From NCBI GenBank assembly GCA_964346275.1, contig CAYFUR010000007.1:1-59007 (forward strand): a DNA stretch of 59,007 bases, in the 5' to 3' direction. Numbering within the stretch: the first letter of the stretch is position 1; each line of letters starts with the position of its first letter. The notes beneath the pieces are model-generated. The model was given only the letters and a program-made list of their open reading frames with translations, was not told the origin of the DNA and searched no databases. Of the stretch, positions 17,345 through 25,986 are shown in pieces. The DNA is from CAYFUR01 sp964346275. GTDB taxonomy: Bacteria; Sumerlaeota; Sumerlaeia; SLMS01. The position numbers and the translations under genes are program-made.

Positions 17345-18311
17345 CCGCGATCAGCGAGGTGATCTCCGCCTTACCCCGCCCCGCCAGGTCATACGCCGTC
17401 CCGTGATCCACGCTGGTGCGTGGAAAGGGGAGCCCCATGGTCACATTCACCCCGTCGGCAAAGCTGATCATCTTAAATGGGATCAGCCCCTGGTCGTGAT
17501 AGAGGCAAAGGTGGGCATCATAGCGCTTGAGCGCCGTGGGAGTGAAGGCTGTGTCGGGGGGCACGGGGCCTTCCACGTCGTATCCTTCCGCCTTCAGCTT
17601 CTCCACCGCTGGCAAGACGATTTCCGTGTCCTCGCGGCCCAGCAAGCCCCCCTCTCCCGAGTGAGGATTGAGCCCAAGCACGGCGACCCGGGGGGGAGCG
17701 TTCCGAATCTTTTGGATCGAGGACGACAGCAGCCGGCCCACCTCGGCAATGCGGTCGATCTCCAATGAACCGGGCACCGTGGCCAGTGGCTGGTGGCATG
17801 TGACCAGACCGACGGCGAGGCGCTGGCTATACATTAACATGGCGAAAGAGGGCGACCTGGTCTGCTCACCAAAGATTTCCGTGTGTCCGATGAATTCGAT
17901 TCCGGCCATGTTCAGCGCCAGCTTGTTGATCGGGGCAGTCGCGACTCCCCGCAGATGCCCCGCCTGCGCCGCCCTGATCGCCGCCACGATGGCGGCATGG
18001 CTCGCCCGGCCACCTTCCGCCGACACCTTCCCGAGAGGAGGCGGGTTTTCCAGCTCGCCCGTGTCGAGAAGCTCGACGCCCTCCTCCGGGGCCGGCCCGC
18101 TGAGAGCCTGGCCGATGTCCTTTTCCGTATAGACGTGGATCGCCCCGTCATACCCGGCAACGCCGCGGATTTCCTCCAGGACGCAGCGATCACCAACCAG
18201 GATGGGACGGCAGACCGATGTGACCTCGGGACGCGGCGCAACGCGCAGGCAAATCTCGGGTCCGATTCCGGCCGGGTCGCCAATCGTGACCCCAATGGCC
18301 TTCTCTTCCAT
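17316..18311 (-). CDS. pdxA: 4-hydroxythreonine-4-phosphate dehydrogenase
   Basis: 331 residues, normal for PdxA, which oxidises 4-phosphohydroxy-L-threonine in the DXP-dependent pyridoxal phosphate pathway. Motifs: TIGDPAGIGPEI at the N-terminus, FIGHTEIF, LGLNPHSGEGG and CLYHDQGLIPFK with metal-binding His. The neighbouring dcyD product uses PLP, but the two genes are convergent, not co-transcribed. Octamer at 18127-18134 (coding strand Val-Tyr-Thr). Confidence 0.93.
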   Translation of the reverse strand: MEEKAIGVTIGDPAGIGPEICLRVAPRPEVTSVCRPILVGDRCVLEEIRGVAGYDGAIHVYTEKDIGQALSGPAPEEGVELLDTGELENPPPLGKVSAEGGRASHAAIVAAIRAAQAGHLRGVATAPINKLALNMAGIEFIGHTEIFGEQTRSPSFAMLMYSQRLAVGLVTCHQPLATVPGSLEIDRIAEVGRLLSSSIQKIRNAPPRVAVLGLNPHSGEGGLLGREDTEIVLPAVEKLKAEGYDVEGPVPPDTAFTPTALKRYDAHLCLYHDQGLIPFKMISFADGVNVTMGLPFPRTSVDHGTAYDLAGRGKAEITSLIAAIGLAARLA

Positions 18312-18472
18312 GGTGGCGGACTTCCTTTCGTCAAAGTGAATACTGGAAAGAATAGAGGCATGGTCCCGGCAAGTCCAGCACCAAAAAAAACCGAGCGCCT
18401 TGTCCGGAAACGAGAGGACGCAGCGGCCAGACTCCCCCGCATCCAGGACCGCTGTCCCGAGAAAGGATTTCC

Positions 18473-18751
18473 ATGCCGGCCCGCGAACTTTCCGATGCCG
18501 CCATTCGACTCGCCGAGGAAGCCGTCTCCAAGCTCGACCGCTGGCTCGTGCTTTACGAAAGCCGCCTCGCCGACGCGGAAGCGCAAAACGAACTGGCCGA
18601 ATTGAAGGAATTCACGGCCTGCCTGACCGCCCTCAAGCGCGCCCTGGAAATCGCCCGCATAGCCGAGGTGCTTCGCCCCGACGATGATTCACATTCCGCC
18701 AACCCATTGGATCCGGAGGCTCTCCGGCAAATCCTTTCAGAAGAAGATTAG
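18473..18751 (+). CDS. Small helical protein, candidate terminase small subunit
   Basis: 92 residues, strongly helical and acidic, no Cys; e.g. ELSDAAIRLAEEAVSKLDRW and ELAELKEFTACLTALKRAL. AAAGGA lies shortly before the ATG. The last 68 bases overlap the start of the large terminase gene, an arrangement seen for phage terS-terL pairs. There is no recognisable helix-turn-helix, so the small-subunit role is inferred only from position and size. Confidence 0.5.
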   Translation: MPARELSDAAIRLAEEAVSKLDRWLVLYESRLADAEAQNELAELKEFTACLTALKRALEIARIAEVLRPDDDSHSANPLDPEALRQILSEED

Positions 18752-20258
18752 CCGCCTGCCGCCCCGCGAGCGCGAGGCCTGCCTGGCCCTGCGCCTTTCC
18801 TGCGATCCGGCCCTGTTCGCGCACACGGCATTGCCCGCCCATTGCCGGCTGCCCTTCGCCCCCGTGCACGAAATGCTGTTCCGATGGCACATGGAAATGG
18901 GCCGGCACCCGCTGCCCCATCGCCGGGGGCGCCGCTATGCGTTGGCCGCGCCGCGCGGATCGGCAAAGTCCACGATGGTCAGCCTCTGCCTCGTCCTTCA
19001 CGACCTGATCTTCCAGCGCGAGGAATACATCCTCCTTCTTTCCGCGACGGAACGCCAGGCCCGCCAGCGCCTCCGCGCCATCCGCACGGAATTGGAAGAG
19101 GGCCTCGCTGATCTGCCCGGTTTTCTCCATAAACACCGCGAACGCCATTTCACCGTTCAATCGCTCACGCTTTCTCCCGTCCAGATCGAAGCCTATGGAG
19201 CCGGGACGGAGATTCGCGGCATCACATCGCACGGATACCGCCCCACGAAAATCATCCTCGACGATGCCGAGGCCTCCAGCGCCGCGCGGTCCATCCGCGC
19301 CCGCGAGCGTCTTGCCGAATGGTTTGCCGAAATCGTCGAGCATCTTGGAGACGTCTATACAAATGTCATCGCCATCGGCACCATCCTCCATGAAAGGAGC
19401 CTTCTCTCGGACCTGCTCCAGCGCCCCGATTTCGAAACGCACCGCGCCCGCAGCATCGAACGCTTCTCCTCGCGCGAAGACCTCTGGGGCGATTGGCGCC
19501 GCCTGNNNNNNNNNNNNNNNNNNNNNNNNNNNNNNNNNNNNNNNNNNNNNNNNNNNNNNNNNNNNNNNNNNNNNNNNNNNNNNNNNNNNNNNNNNNNNNN
19601 NNNNNACGGAACGGTTGCCGACGGAATCCTGCGCATCGCCAGCCGCGCCGCCGAACGCGAGCGCATCGTGCGGGAATATACGCGGGCGGGCTGGGATACG
19701 CGCCGCTTTGGGTACCTGGATGCTTCCCTTGGCAAGGGCCGCCAGAGCGGACGGGGAGACTTTGCCGCCCTTGCCATTGTTCTGCTGCTGCCAGACAAGA
19801 GCCTGTTTCTGGAGCGCCTCTGGGCGCGCCGGCTTCCTCCCACGAGGCAGGTCAAGCGTCTATACGATGCCCACGAGGACGCGCCGTTTGAATTGCTGGC
19901 CATCGAAGGCACGGGCTTCCAGGAACTGCTCATGCTCCCCATCGAAGAGGAACGCAAGCGGCGGCTCGCGTCCGGGCGCGCGGGCGCATTGCCAACGCAG
20001 GTTGTCCATCCGCGAAAAAGCAAGGGCGCGCGCATTGGCGCGCTGGAGCCGCTGCTGAGCAATGGCACGCTGGCCCTTGCGCCGAACCTGGACGAAGAGT
20101 TCTGGGAGGAGCTTACCACCTGGCCGCGCTGCCGCCATGATGATGCCCTGGACGCGGCTGCTGGGGCGGTGGAGCTGGCGCTTTCCCACGCCCGGGATGG
20201 CGGCAAATCATGGAAACGCAGCGATCCCCGGCGCATGCCACGTTCTCCGCGCTTTTGA
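18684..20258 (+). CDS. Phage-like terminase large subunit (contains assembly gap)
   Basis: About 524 residues including 33-34 unknown ones. The packaging ATPase part has Walker A AAPRGSAKST (about 94), Walker B KIILDDAE and an AIGTILHE coupling segment. The C-terminal RNase H-like nuclease has acidic residues in GYLDASLGKGRQSGRGDF and the final CRHDDALDAAAGAVEL. This is the two-domain layout of TerL. No capsid, portal, tail, integrase or lysis gene is nearby; both flanks are housekeeping genes on the other strand. So it is an orphan: a phage remnant, a domesticated packaging motor, or part of a dispersed gene-transfer-agent-like system. Octamers at 19353-19360 and 19858-19865. Confidence 0.75.
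   Translation: MIHIPPTHWIRRLSGKSFQKKISRLPPREREACLALRLSCDPALFAHTALPAHCRLPFAPVHEMLFRWHMEMGRHPLPHRRGRRYALAAPRGSAKSTMVSLCLVLHDLIFQREEYILLLSATERQARQRLRAIRTELEEGLADLPGFLHKHRERHFTVQSLTLSPVQIEAYGAGTEIRGITSHGYRPTKIILDDAEASSAARSIRARERLAEWFAEIVEHLGDVYTNVIAIGTILHERSLLSDLLQRPDFETHRARSIERFSSREDLWGDWRRLXXXXXXXXXXXXXXXXXXXXXXXXXXXXXXXXXXGTVADGILRIASRAAERERIVREYTRAGWDTRRFGYLDASLGKGRQSGRGDFAALAIVLLLPDKSLFLERLWARRLPPTRQVKRLYDAHEDAPFELLAIEGTGFQELLMLPIEEERKRRLASGRAGALPTQVVHPRKSKGARIGALEPLLSNGTLALAPNLDEEFWEELTTWPRCRHDDALDAAAGAVELALSHARDGGKSWKRSDPRRMPRSPRF
19506..19605. other. Assembly gap (100 N)
   Basis: A run of exactly 100 N, the conventional placeholder for a scaffold gap of unknown size, inside the terminase gene. 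The reading frame is open on both sides in the same frame, which by itself does not show the true length. The missing part falls between the ATPase and nuclease domains. Confidence 0.98.
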
Positions 20259-20259
20259 A

Positions 20260-20871
20260 TCAATCCTGGTTGAAATGCGGCGTGATCCGGCCCGCGGTGA
20301 GGTCCGCCAGCCGGGCCTTGAACTCTTGCCGGCGTTCTTCTGGTATAGACGCGGAGACGGAGACGTGCTCGGCGAAGTCCTCTTTCTCGATCAGTCCCTC
20401 AAGCTCCCCCAGAAGCTGGCGCACACGTTCGTAGAGCGGATAGGACACCTCCAGACTCAGAGCGATTCGGTCGATCTTCTCCTCAACGGGCAACTGGGCC
20501 AGCGCCTCTTTAGCGGCGGTGGAATAGGCCGTCACCAAACCGCCGGTGCCGAGCTTTGTCCCGCCAAAATACCGCGTTACCACCAGCACCACGTCGCCCA
20601 GGTCCGCGCCGCGCAGAATCGAGAGAATCGGCGGGCCGGACGTGCCCGATGGCTCGCCATCATCGCTGACACCTTCCGTGACCGAAGAGCTGTATCCCAC
20701 TTTCATTGCATAGACATGATGCGTGGCGCCGGGCATTGCGTCGCGAATGGACTGGATAAAGGCGCGCGCTTCATCCACCGACGCCGCGCGGCCAACGGTC
20801 GCTATGAAACGGGAATTGCCCTGCTGGTATTCCACGCGGGTTTGTTTTCCGGGAACGGGGTATCGGCTCAT
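20260..20871 (-). CDS. yigZ: YigZ/IMPACT family protein
   Basis: 203 residues. The N-terminal UPF0029 (IMPACT) domain has HHVYAMKVG, DDGEPSGTSGPPIL and VVTRYFGGTKLGTGGL. The C-terminal DUF1949 ferredoxin-like domain runs from about 135. The family is related to eukaryotic IMPACT translation regulators; the bacterial role is unsettled. Octamer at 20343-20350, read Ser-Ile-Pro with a rare ATA codon. Confidence 0.92.
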   Translation of the reverse strand: MSRYPVPGKQTRVEYQQGNSRFIATVGRAASVDEARAFIQSIRDAMPGATHHVYAMKVGYSSSVTEGVSDDGEPSGTSGPPILSILRGADLGDVVLVVTRYFGGTKLGTGGLVTAYSTAAKEALAQLPVEEKIDRIALSLEVSYPLYERVRQLLGELEGLIEKEDFAEHVSVSASIPEERRQEFKARLADLTAGRITPHFNQD

Positions 20872-20982
20872 GGTCGGTCATGCATCCTGGCCCGGTGGCA
20901 TGCCGGGCCGTAAATCGTGTTGGCAAGCGGCGGGCAATAAGCGATCATCATACTTCTATCCAGTTTCATACGGAAAACAACA

Positions 20983-21840
20983 ATGATTCTGCCTCGCCTT
21001 TCCTCATTCGCCTGCATCCTCGCGCTCTCTCTGTTTCTTTGTTCCTGCGAAACGCTGGCTCCGTTGCTGAATTCCGCTCCCAAGCCGAAAGCGTCGCTCC
21101 AGGAAATCGTCTTGCAGGAGTTTCATTTCGACTCGGCCACCCTGGGCATGCTTGTCGACATCGAGAATCCTTATGTGGTTTCCATGCCGCTGCAAGGATT
21201 GACTTACGAAATCCGTTCCTCCGGAGCCGCGGTCGCCCAGGGCATCGTCGACGATCCGGGCACCGTCCCCGCGCGAGGGAGCCATACCGTCAGCGTGCCC
21301 GTTCAAGTCGTCTATACGGATCTGCTCGGGGTGCTGAAGGGCATCCAGCCGGGCGTCCTGCTTCCCTATGAAGCGCACGTGGATGTGAACGTGGAAACCC
21401 CTGGCGGCCCAATGGCCATCCCGCTGAGCCGAAAGGGGGAGCTTCCCATCCCCGCGGCGCCGCGGGTTTCCGTCGAGGAATTCCAGTTCAACCAGTTGAG
21501 CCTCGACAGGATCATGTCCCGGCTCGTTTTGTCGGTGGAGAATCGCAATGTCTTCCCGATCGATCTGGAAGGGATGCATTACCAAATCCGCATGGGCGGG
21601 CGTTCGGTTGCCGACGGCGAGCCCGATGCGAATCTCAAGTTGTCTCCCGGCATCCCGGCGCAAATCGAAATCCCCTTTGAGTTTTCTCCCCGCGAACTTG
21701 GTCTTGCTGGAATTCAAATGATCACGCGCAAGAAAGCCCGCTATGCCCTCGACGGCGACATGAAACTCGGCACGGCCTACGGCCCGCTCGACTATACATT
21801 TTCCCGGGCAGGGAATTTGTCTTTTGACCGCGTGGAATAG
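20983..21840 (+). CDS. LEA14/WHy-domain lipoprotein with two repeats
   Basis: 285 residues with a lipoprotein signal (SLFLCSC, Cys about 22). Two LEA_2/WHy beta-sandwich repeats follow: about 36-150 (EFHFDSATLGMLVDIENPY) and about 158-275 (EFQFNQLSLDRIMSRLVLSV, ENRNVFPI). Each has the typical 'xxxxLDVENPxxxxxPLxGLxYxI' progression. Such proteins are stress/desiccation-linked and probably sit on the periplasmic face of a membrane. Octamer at 21310-21317. Confidence 0.85.
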   Translation: MILPRLSSFACILALSLFLCSCETLAPLLNSAPKPKASLQEIVLQEFHFDSATLGMLVDIENPYVVSMPLQGLTYEIRSSGAAVAQGIVDDPGTVPARGSHTVSVPVQVVYTDLLGVLKGIQPGVLLPYEAHVDVNVETPGGPMAIPLSRKGELPIPAAPRVSVEEFQFNQLSLDRIMSRLVLSVENRNVFPIDLEGMHYQIRMGGRSVADGEPDANLKLSPGIPAQIEIPFEFSPRELGLAGIQMITRKKARYALDGDMKLGTAYGPLDYTFSRAGNLSFDRVE

Positions 21841-21917
21841 CGGATGGGCGGAAAGTTCACCTACACTTCATTGTGTCCCCATCGGTCACTGAGGCGTGCG
21901 TGTTTGGGAGTGCATGG

Positions 21918-21938
21918 CGGGCAAGCATCGCTTGCCCG
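21918..21938. other. Perfect 9-bp hairpin, no T-run
   Basis: CGGGCAAGC (21918-21926) and GCTTGCCCG (21930-21938) pair around a 3-base loop, in the 219-base gap between the convergent lipoprotein and sirtuin genes. It lacks a U-tract and may be a repeat element or a factor-dependent terminator. Confidence 0.5.
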
Positions 21939-22059
21939 GGTGAGTGGAGTCCGTAGCGCCGTTCCCTTAAAATTCATCATCATACTCCTCCTCATAATCA
22001 TCCTCTAACGCCGACAAAGATAACGATGGCGATCACGAGTGGAAGGAGGAGGGGTTGTC

Positions 22060-22785
22060 TCACAGGTGCTCCGCGAGGTATTGAAATGCCTCCTGCAAAT
22101 CGCCGTGCCGCCAAGCCGCAAAGGAATCGAGCGGCGTCGGATCGCGGTTGATGATGGCGATTTTTCCTCCGCCCTCCATCGTATAGACAGGAAGCGAAGC
22201 CGCCGGCTGAACCACCAGCGAAGAACCCAGCACCAGCATCAGGTCCGCCCTGGTTGCTTCCTCGGTCGCCCGGTCCAGCGTCTTCATATCCAGCATTTCC
22301 CCAAAAAACGTGATCGCGGGCTTCACCGCGCCGCCGCAATCCACGCACACCGGCACGCGATCCGCCATGACTTCCGTGCAGACCCAGTCGAACTCGAATT
22401 CCCTCCGGCAACTCAGGCAATGATGGACCATGGGCGTGCCATGCACTTCGATCACGTTTTGCGACCCCGCCCGCTGGTGCAGCACATCGATGTTCTGAGT
22501 AATCACGGCCTTGACGATTCCCATCTCCTCCAGCCGCGCCACCTGGCGATGGACAATGTTCGGCTCCACGTCGCCCAGGCGATAGATCAGTTCCTTCATT
22601 CCGCGATAATAATAGGAGGGGTCGTGCAGGAAATACTCGAGATTGAAGACCTTTTCCGGATCGAGCGTTTCGTAAAGCCCGCCGGGGCTTCGGAAATCGG
22701 GAACTCCGGAGAGCGTCGACACACCCGCGCCGCTGAACGCAACGGCATGGTCCGCCCCGCGAATCAGCCCCAGCAATTCATCCAT
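22060..22785 (-). CDS. cobB: Sir2-family NAD-dependent protein deacylase
   Basis: 241 residues of a complete sirtuin: AFSGAGVSTLSGVPDFR (NAD site), TQNIDVLH, the catalytic His in VHGTPM, the zinc Cys pairs CLSC and CVDC, and LGSSLVVQPAASLP. It removes acyl groups from protein lysines using NAD+. It starts 33 bases after the radical SAM gene and is probably the last gene of the ftsH operon. Octamer at 22181-22188. Confidence 0.94.
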   Translation of the reverse strand: MDELLGLIRGADHAVAFSGAGVSTLSGVPDFRSPGGLYETLDPEKVFNLEYFLHDPSYYYRGMKELIYRLGDVEPNIVHRQVARLEEMGIVKAVITQNIDVLHQRAGSQNVIEVHGTPMVHHCLSCRREFEFDWVCTEVMADRVPVCVDCGGAVKPAITFFGEMLDMKTLDRATEEATRADLMLVLGSSLVVQPAASLPVYTMEGGGKIAIINRDPTPLDSFAAWRHGDLQEAFQYLAEHL

Positions 22786-22818
22786 TGTGAAACCTCGAAA
22801 GAAGGGGCCTGCGGCTGG

Positions 22819-24012
22819 TCAGGAATCTTCGCCATCATGTTTTTTCGGAATGCCTTGGCGCCAGAGATCCTGGAATTCCCGCGCGCCCGATCGCAGGATA
22901 TTGCGCTTATTGTGCAACACCAGGTTGTGGCAATTTTGGCAGGGCTTGGGCTTGCGACCTTCGTGGAGATCGCGGCGCAGCTGCTGCCATTCCTCCCCGT
23001 TCCACAGGTCGCCAAAATCGTCCTTGGTCAGGTCGCCCACTTCTCCTTCCGTCCAGAAGCAGCAAAACTTGATCTTCCCCTGCACCGTCACATGAATCTG
23101 GTGCATGATGTTGTCGCAATGATAGTGGGGACGGCTGCCGTTGCTTTCATGCTTCTCTTTCGTATCCAGCCTTCCGTCCACATCCTCCGAGGTGATATAC
23201 CCGTAGCTGCCGCCCTCCTCGCCGCGTTCTTCCACGTCCACCGACATCGGCAGCCAGTCGATCCGAATCCCATGGGGCTCGGCGCGGCGGCGGGCTTTCT
23301 GGATCGCGCGCCGGCATTCGTCCATATCCTTCACCCGCGCCTCCTCCATGAGCTTGTTATAGGGAAACATATTCTGGAACACGATCACGCGGGCGCCGGC
23401 CTCCGCGGCGAGATCCACCGTCTCCTCCACCTCGCCGATGGTGTCTTTCATCAGACAGGTGATAAAGTTCACAATGGGGTAGGGCGTGCCCTTGCGGATT
23501 TTTGCTTCGTTCAGCAGGCGCAGGTTCTCACGAACTTCCTCGAAGGTCGCCCGCTTGCGCCATTTCTCGAACGTCTCTTTCGTGCCGCCGTCGATGCTGA
23601 CCATGAGCAGCATCGGCCCCAGCCCCGCCAGTTGATCGATCATGCCCTGGCGTTTCCAGAGAGTGGCATTGCTGATCACCGAGGGCGTTGCCCCGGCATC
23701 GGTGACAATGCGCAGGATTTCCATGATATCGGGATGGAGGAAGGGTTCACCGTTTCCCGCGAGCCCGACGTAGGACGCCTTGCTGAACCAGGGCGCCAGG
23801 TTGCGCACCGCCTCGATCGGGATATGGCCGGTGTTCTTGGGGATGTCGGGGTTTTCGCGGGGGCAATGGGGGCACTTGAGATTACAAAAATCATTCACTT
23901 CAAGGTGAACGCGCAGCGGACGCGCCCACACCTTGTTGTTGCTGATCAGCTTGTCAGCCGTGGAAAGAACCGTGTTCCAAAGCCGGCGATAGGGTCGGTC
24001 CAGCAGATTCAA
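22819..24012 (-). CDS. Radical SAM protein with SPASM-like C-terminus
   Basis: 397 residues. The radical-SAM cluster motif is VNDFCNLKCPHCPREN (about 43-50), with the GNGEPFLHP and MVSIDGG strands after it. The C-terminal part has HYHCDN, KFCCFW and KPCQNCHN, a Cys set for one or two auxiliary clusters as in SPASM proteins (peptide or tungsten/PQQ-type maturases). Substrate unknown; no precursor peptide is visible beside it. Located between arsS (115 bases) and the sirtuin gene. Confidence 0.85.
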   Translation of the reverse strand: MNLLDRPYRRLWNTVLSTADKLISNNKVWARPLRVHLEVNDFCNLKCPHCPRENPDIPKNTGHIPIEAVRNLAPWFSKASYVGLAGNGEPFLHPDIMEILRIVTDAGATPSVISNATLWKRQGMIDQLAGLGPMLLMVSIDGGTKETFEKWRKRATFEEVRENLRLLNEAKIRKGTPYPIVNFITCLMKDTIGEVEETVDLAAEAGARVIVFQNMFPYNKLMEEARVKDMDECRRAIQKARRRAEPHGIRIDWLPMSVDVEERGEEGGSYGYITSEDVDGRLDTKEKHESNGSRPHYHCDNIMHQIHVTVQGKIKFCCFWTEGEVGDLTKDDFGDLWNGEEWQQLRRDLHEGRKPKPCQNCHNLVLHNKRNILRSGAREFQDLWRQGIPKKHDGEDS

Positions 24013-24127
24013 CGTCGAAGCGCCACTTTCCAGCAGATTTCCCCGAAGACATGGAATTCACCATCTCTCGGAGTGGCAAACCGTGGGTTCAAGTTCGGTG
24101 CCAATGCAAGGCTTTCCCCGCAGCTAT

Positions 24128-25078
24128 TTATTTCGCCAAGGCGCCGCCACAGGAAGAACCCGCCCCGGCCGTGCAACCAAAGCAGTGCGACCCCGTTTCG
24201 ATGGGCACCGAGGACAGCTTCTCCGGCGTCACGTTCCACACCGTCAGGGGCTGGCCGTTTTCAACCCGCCAATCCAGCATCTGGTTGAAATCGCAATCAT
24301 AGAGAAAGCCTTCCCAGCCCACGGAAAGCGTATTCCGGCACATCAAATCCGGCACGGTCTCGGGGTTGAAGGCTTCGACGAGCTTTGCCATGTAAACGTC
24401 GAGTTGATCCGTCGCGCGCAGAAACCGCTCGAAACGGGAAATCGGCATGTTGGTGATCGTGATCAGGTTGTCGAATGCGATGCCAAAACGCTCTTCCAAC
24501 TCTTTCTTGTAGGCGGGCTCGAGGGACTCGGTTGCGGGTGGCAGGCCGATCCCCGTCGGGTTGAATACCAGGTTCAGCTCCAGCCCGGTATCCTGGCCGT
24601 AACCCCTCTCGTTCAGAAGTTTCAGCGCATCGATGCTCTTTTGATAGACGCCCCGACCGCGCTGCTTGTCGACATTTTCCTCCAGGTAACATGGCAGGCT
24701 GGCCACCACGGCGATGCGGTGCTCCGCCAGGAAATCCGCCAGGTCTTCCTGGCCGGACTCGAAGAGCACCGTCAGGTTGCAACGATCGATCACGTGCAAG
24801 CCGCGCCGGCGTCCTTCCCGGGCCATCCACCGGAAGTTCTCATTCAGTTCCGGCGCACCGCCGGTGATATCCAGTGTATTCACAGAAGGAAACCGGTCGA
24901 GCAGTGCCATGGCCGCTTTCGCCGTTTCCCCCGTCATATTCTCTTTGCGGTTCGGCCCTGCATCCACGTGGCAGTGCGAGCAGGTCTGATTGCAGACCTT
25001 GCCGACATTGACCTGCAGGATTTCCGTCTCACCACGCCCGAAATCAAGCCCTTCAACCCGCTCGCGAAAACAACTCAT
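24128..25078 (-). CDS. arsS: Arsenosugar biosynthesis-type radical SAM protein ArsS
   Basis: 316 residues. The cluster motif is VCNQTCSHCHVDAGP, followed by DITGGAPELN, ASLPCYLEENVDKQRG and a C-terminal FLYDCDFNQML plus HCFGCTAGAGSSCGG, all hallmarks of the ArsS (DUF3641) family. ArsS converts S-adenosyl and arsenical substrates into arsenosugar precursors, usually next to arsM, but no arsenic gene is in this window. The ATG at 25078 overlaps the upstream stop (ATGA) and has AAGGAG 8 bases before it, so I reject the longer frame. Confidence 0.88.
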   Translation of the reverse strand: MSCFRERVEGLDFGRGETEILQVNVGKVCNQTCSHCHVDAGPNRKENMTGETAKAAMALLDRFPSVNTLDITGGAPELNENFRWMAREGRRRGLHVIDRCNLTVLFESGQEDLADFLAEHRIAVVASLPCYLEENVDKQRGRGVYQKSIDALKLLNERGYGQDTGLELNLVFNPTGIGLPPATESLEPAYKKELEERFGIAFDNLITITNMPISRFERFLRATDQLDVYMAKLVEAFNPETVPDLMCRNTLSVGWEGFLYDCDFNQMLDWRVENGQPLTVWNVTPEKLSSVPIETGSHCFGCTAGAGSSCGGALAK

Positions 25079-25986
25079 GAAGCATTCTCCTTGGTAATCG
25101 GCCAAGGGGATCGTGCCGCTGCCTCCCTGGTTTCGTCCAGAACTTTTTCTGATGCAGGGCCTAGGAGATGGCGCTTTGCATCCACCCGATCAAGCGTTTC
25201 CCGCGCCCGGTCCTGATCATTCCGGATGAGAAGGAGCAGCCCCCGGCGCAACTCGCGCATCGCGTCTTCCTTCCTCCGGATCGGCTTGGCCCTGGGGATC
25301 AGGAAAGAGGAGTCATCGCGGATGAGAAGGCTCTCCAGCAGCAGGCGGTCGCGCTCCGCGACCAGTTCCTCGCCCACGGTCACATGGCCTCCGAAGCCCC
25401 GATCAATCACCTTTCTGGCGGAAACCGGGTTGAAAGACGAAACGAAAACCCGGGCACCCCGGAGAGCCTCCGTCGGGCTCAGGGAAAAATTCCGCTGGAG
25501 GATTTCCCGCCACAGCACCGCGGCGTCCTGCCAATCCTCCGAAGTCTCTTTCTGCTCCGCCAGGTAAAGCAGAAACCAGCCCGCGCGTGGTCCCTGGGGA
25601 AACCGCGAGAGATAATCGCGGGCAATGGAGATCACCTTCTGCGTCTCGTCCCTTCCATCATAGGCCCGCGCCCGATACCAGAGCGCTTCGCCATATTGGG
25701 CATCATCCCGGGAAAGATAGGCGAGCAGCAGATCGGTCAGGCGCAGCACCTCTTGGTAGCGCTGATAGACCAGGTCTTCTTCCAATGTTTCGAAAAGCTC
25801 CGGCACTCTTTGCGGCGAGAGTTCCTCGAGAGACTGGGGCCGTTTTGAAAGCCCCGGCGATGTGAAGACATCGTCAAACGCCAGGGACTGTGCCGGTATG
25901 GCGCCCGGCATCCAGGCCAGGAATAGGAAAAGACCACTCCCGATCAGGAGAGTGGCCTTTTTCATTTGCTCGATGAGTTTCGTCAT
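25075..25986 (-). CDS. Exported helical-repeat (TPR-like) protein
   Basis: 303 residues with a signal peptide (KKATLLIGSGLFLFLAW, cleavage near IPAQS). The body is helical with repeated Tyr/Leu/Ala spacing (YGEALWYRARAYDGRDETQ, GPRAGWFLLYLAEQKE) resembling tetratricopeptide repeats, so a periplasmic protein-binding role is likely. It is joined by 4-base overlaps to ftsH upstream and arsS downstream, so its expression is tied to both. No specific family recognised. Confidence 0.7.
   Translation of the reverse strand: MTKLIEQMKKATLLIGSGLFLFLAWMPGAIPAQSLAFDDVFTSPGLSKRPQSLEELSPQRVPELFETLEEDLVYQRYQEVLRLTDLLLAYLSRDDAQYGEALWYRARAYDGRDETQKVISIARDYLSRFPQGPRAGWFLLYLAEQKETSEDWQDAAVLWREILQRNFSLSPTEALRGARVFVSSFNPVSARKVIDRGFGGHVTVGEELVAERDRLLLESLLIRDDSSFLIPRAKPIRRKEDAMRELRRGLLLLIRNDQDRARETLDRVDAKRHLLGPASEKVLDETREAAARSPWPITKENAS

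Noticed and set aside
21967..22035. Acidic peptide (EDDYEEEYDDEF) encoded on the minus strand after the sirtuin gene
   Set aside because: It is in the sirtuin frame but separated by two stops, has no start or ribosome site, and could be a low-complexity TCATCC tract or a former tail.
22039..24288. Very long open frame antisense to the sirtuin and radical SAM genes
   Set aside because: High GC at third positions keeps the opposite strand open. The frame has no family features, and the minus-strand genes have complete motifs. The same holds antisense to ftsH (26208-28019), pncB (36906-38471) and GH38 (43388-45337).
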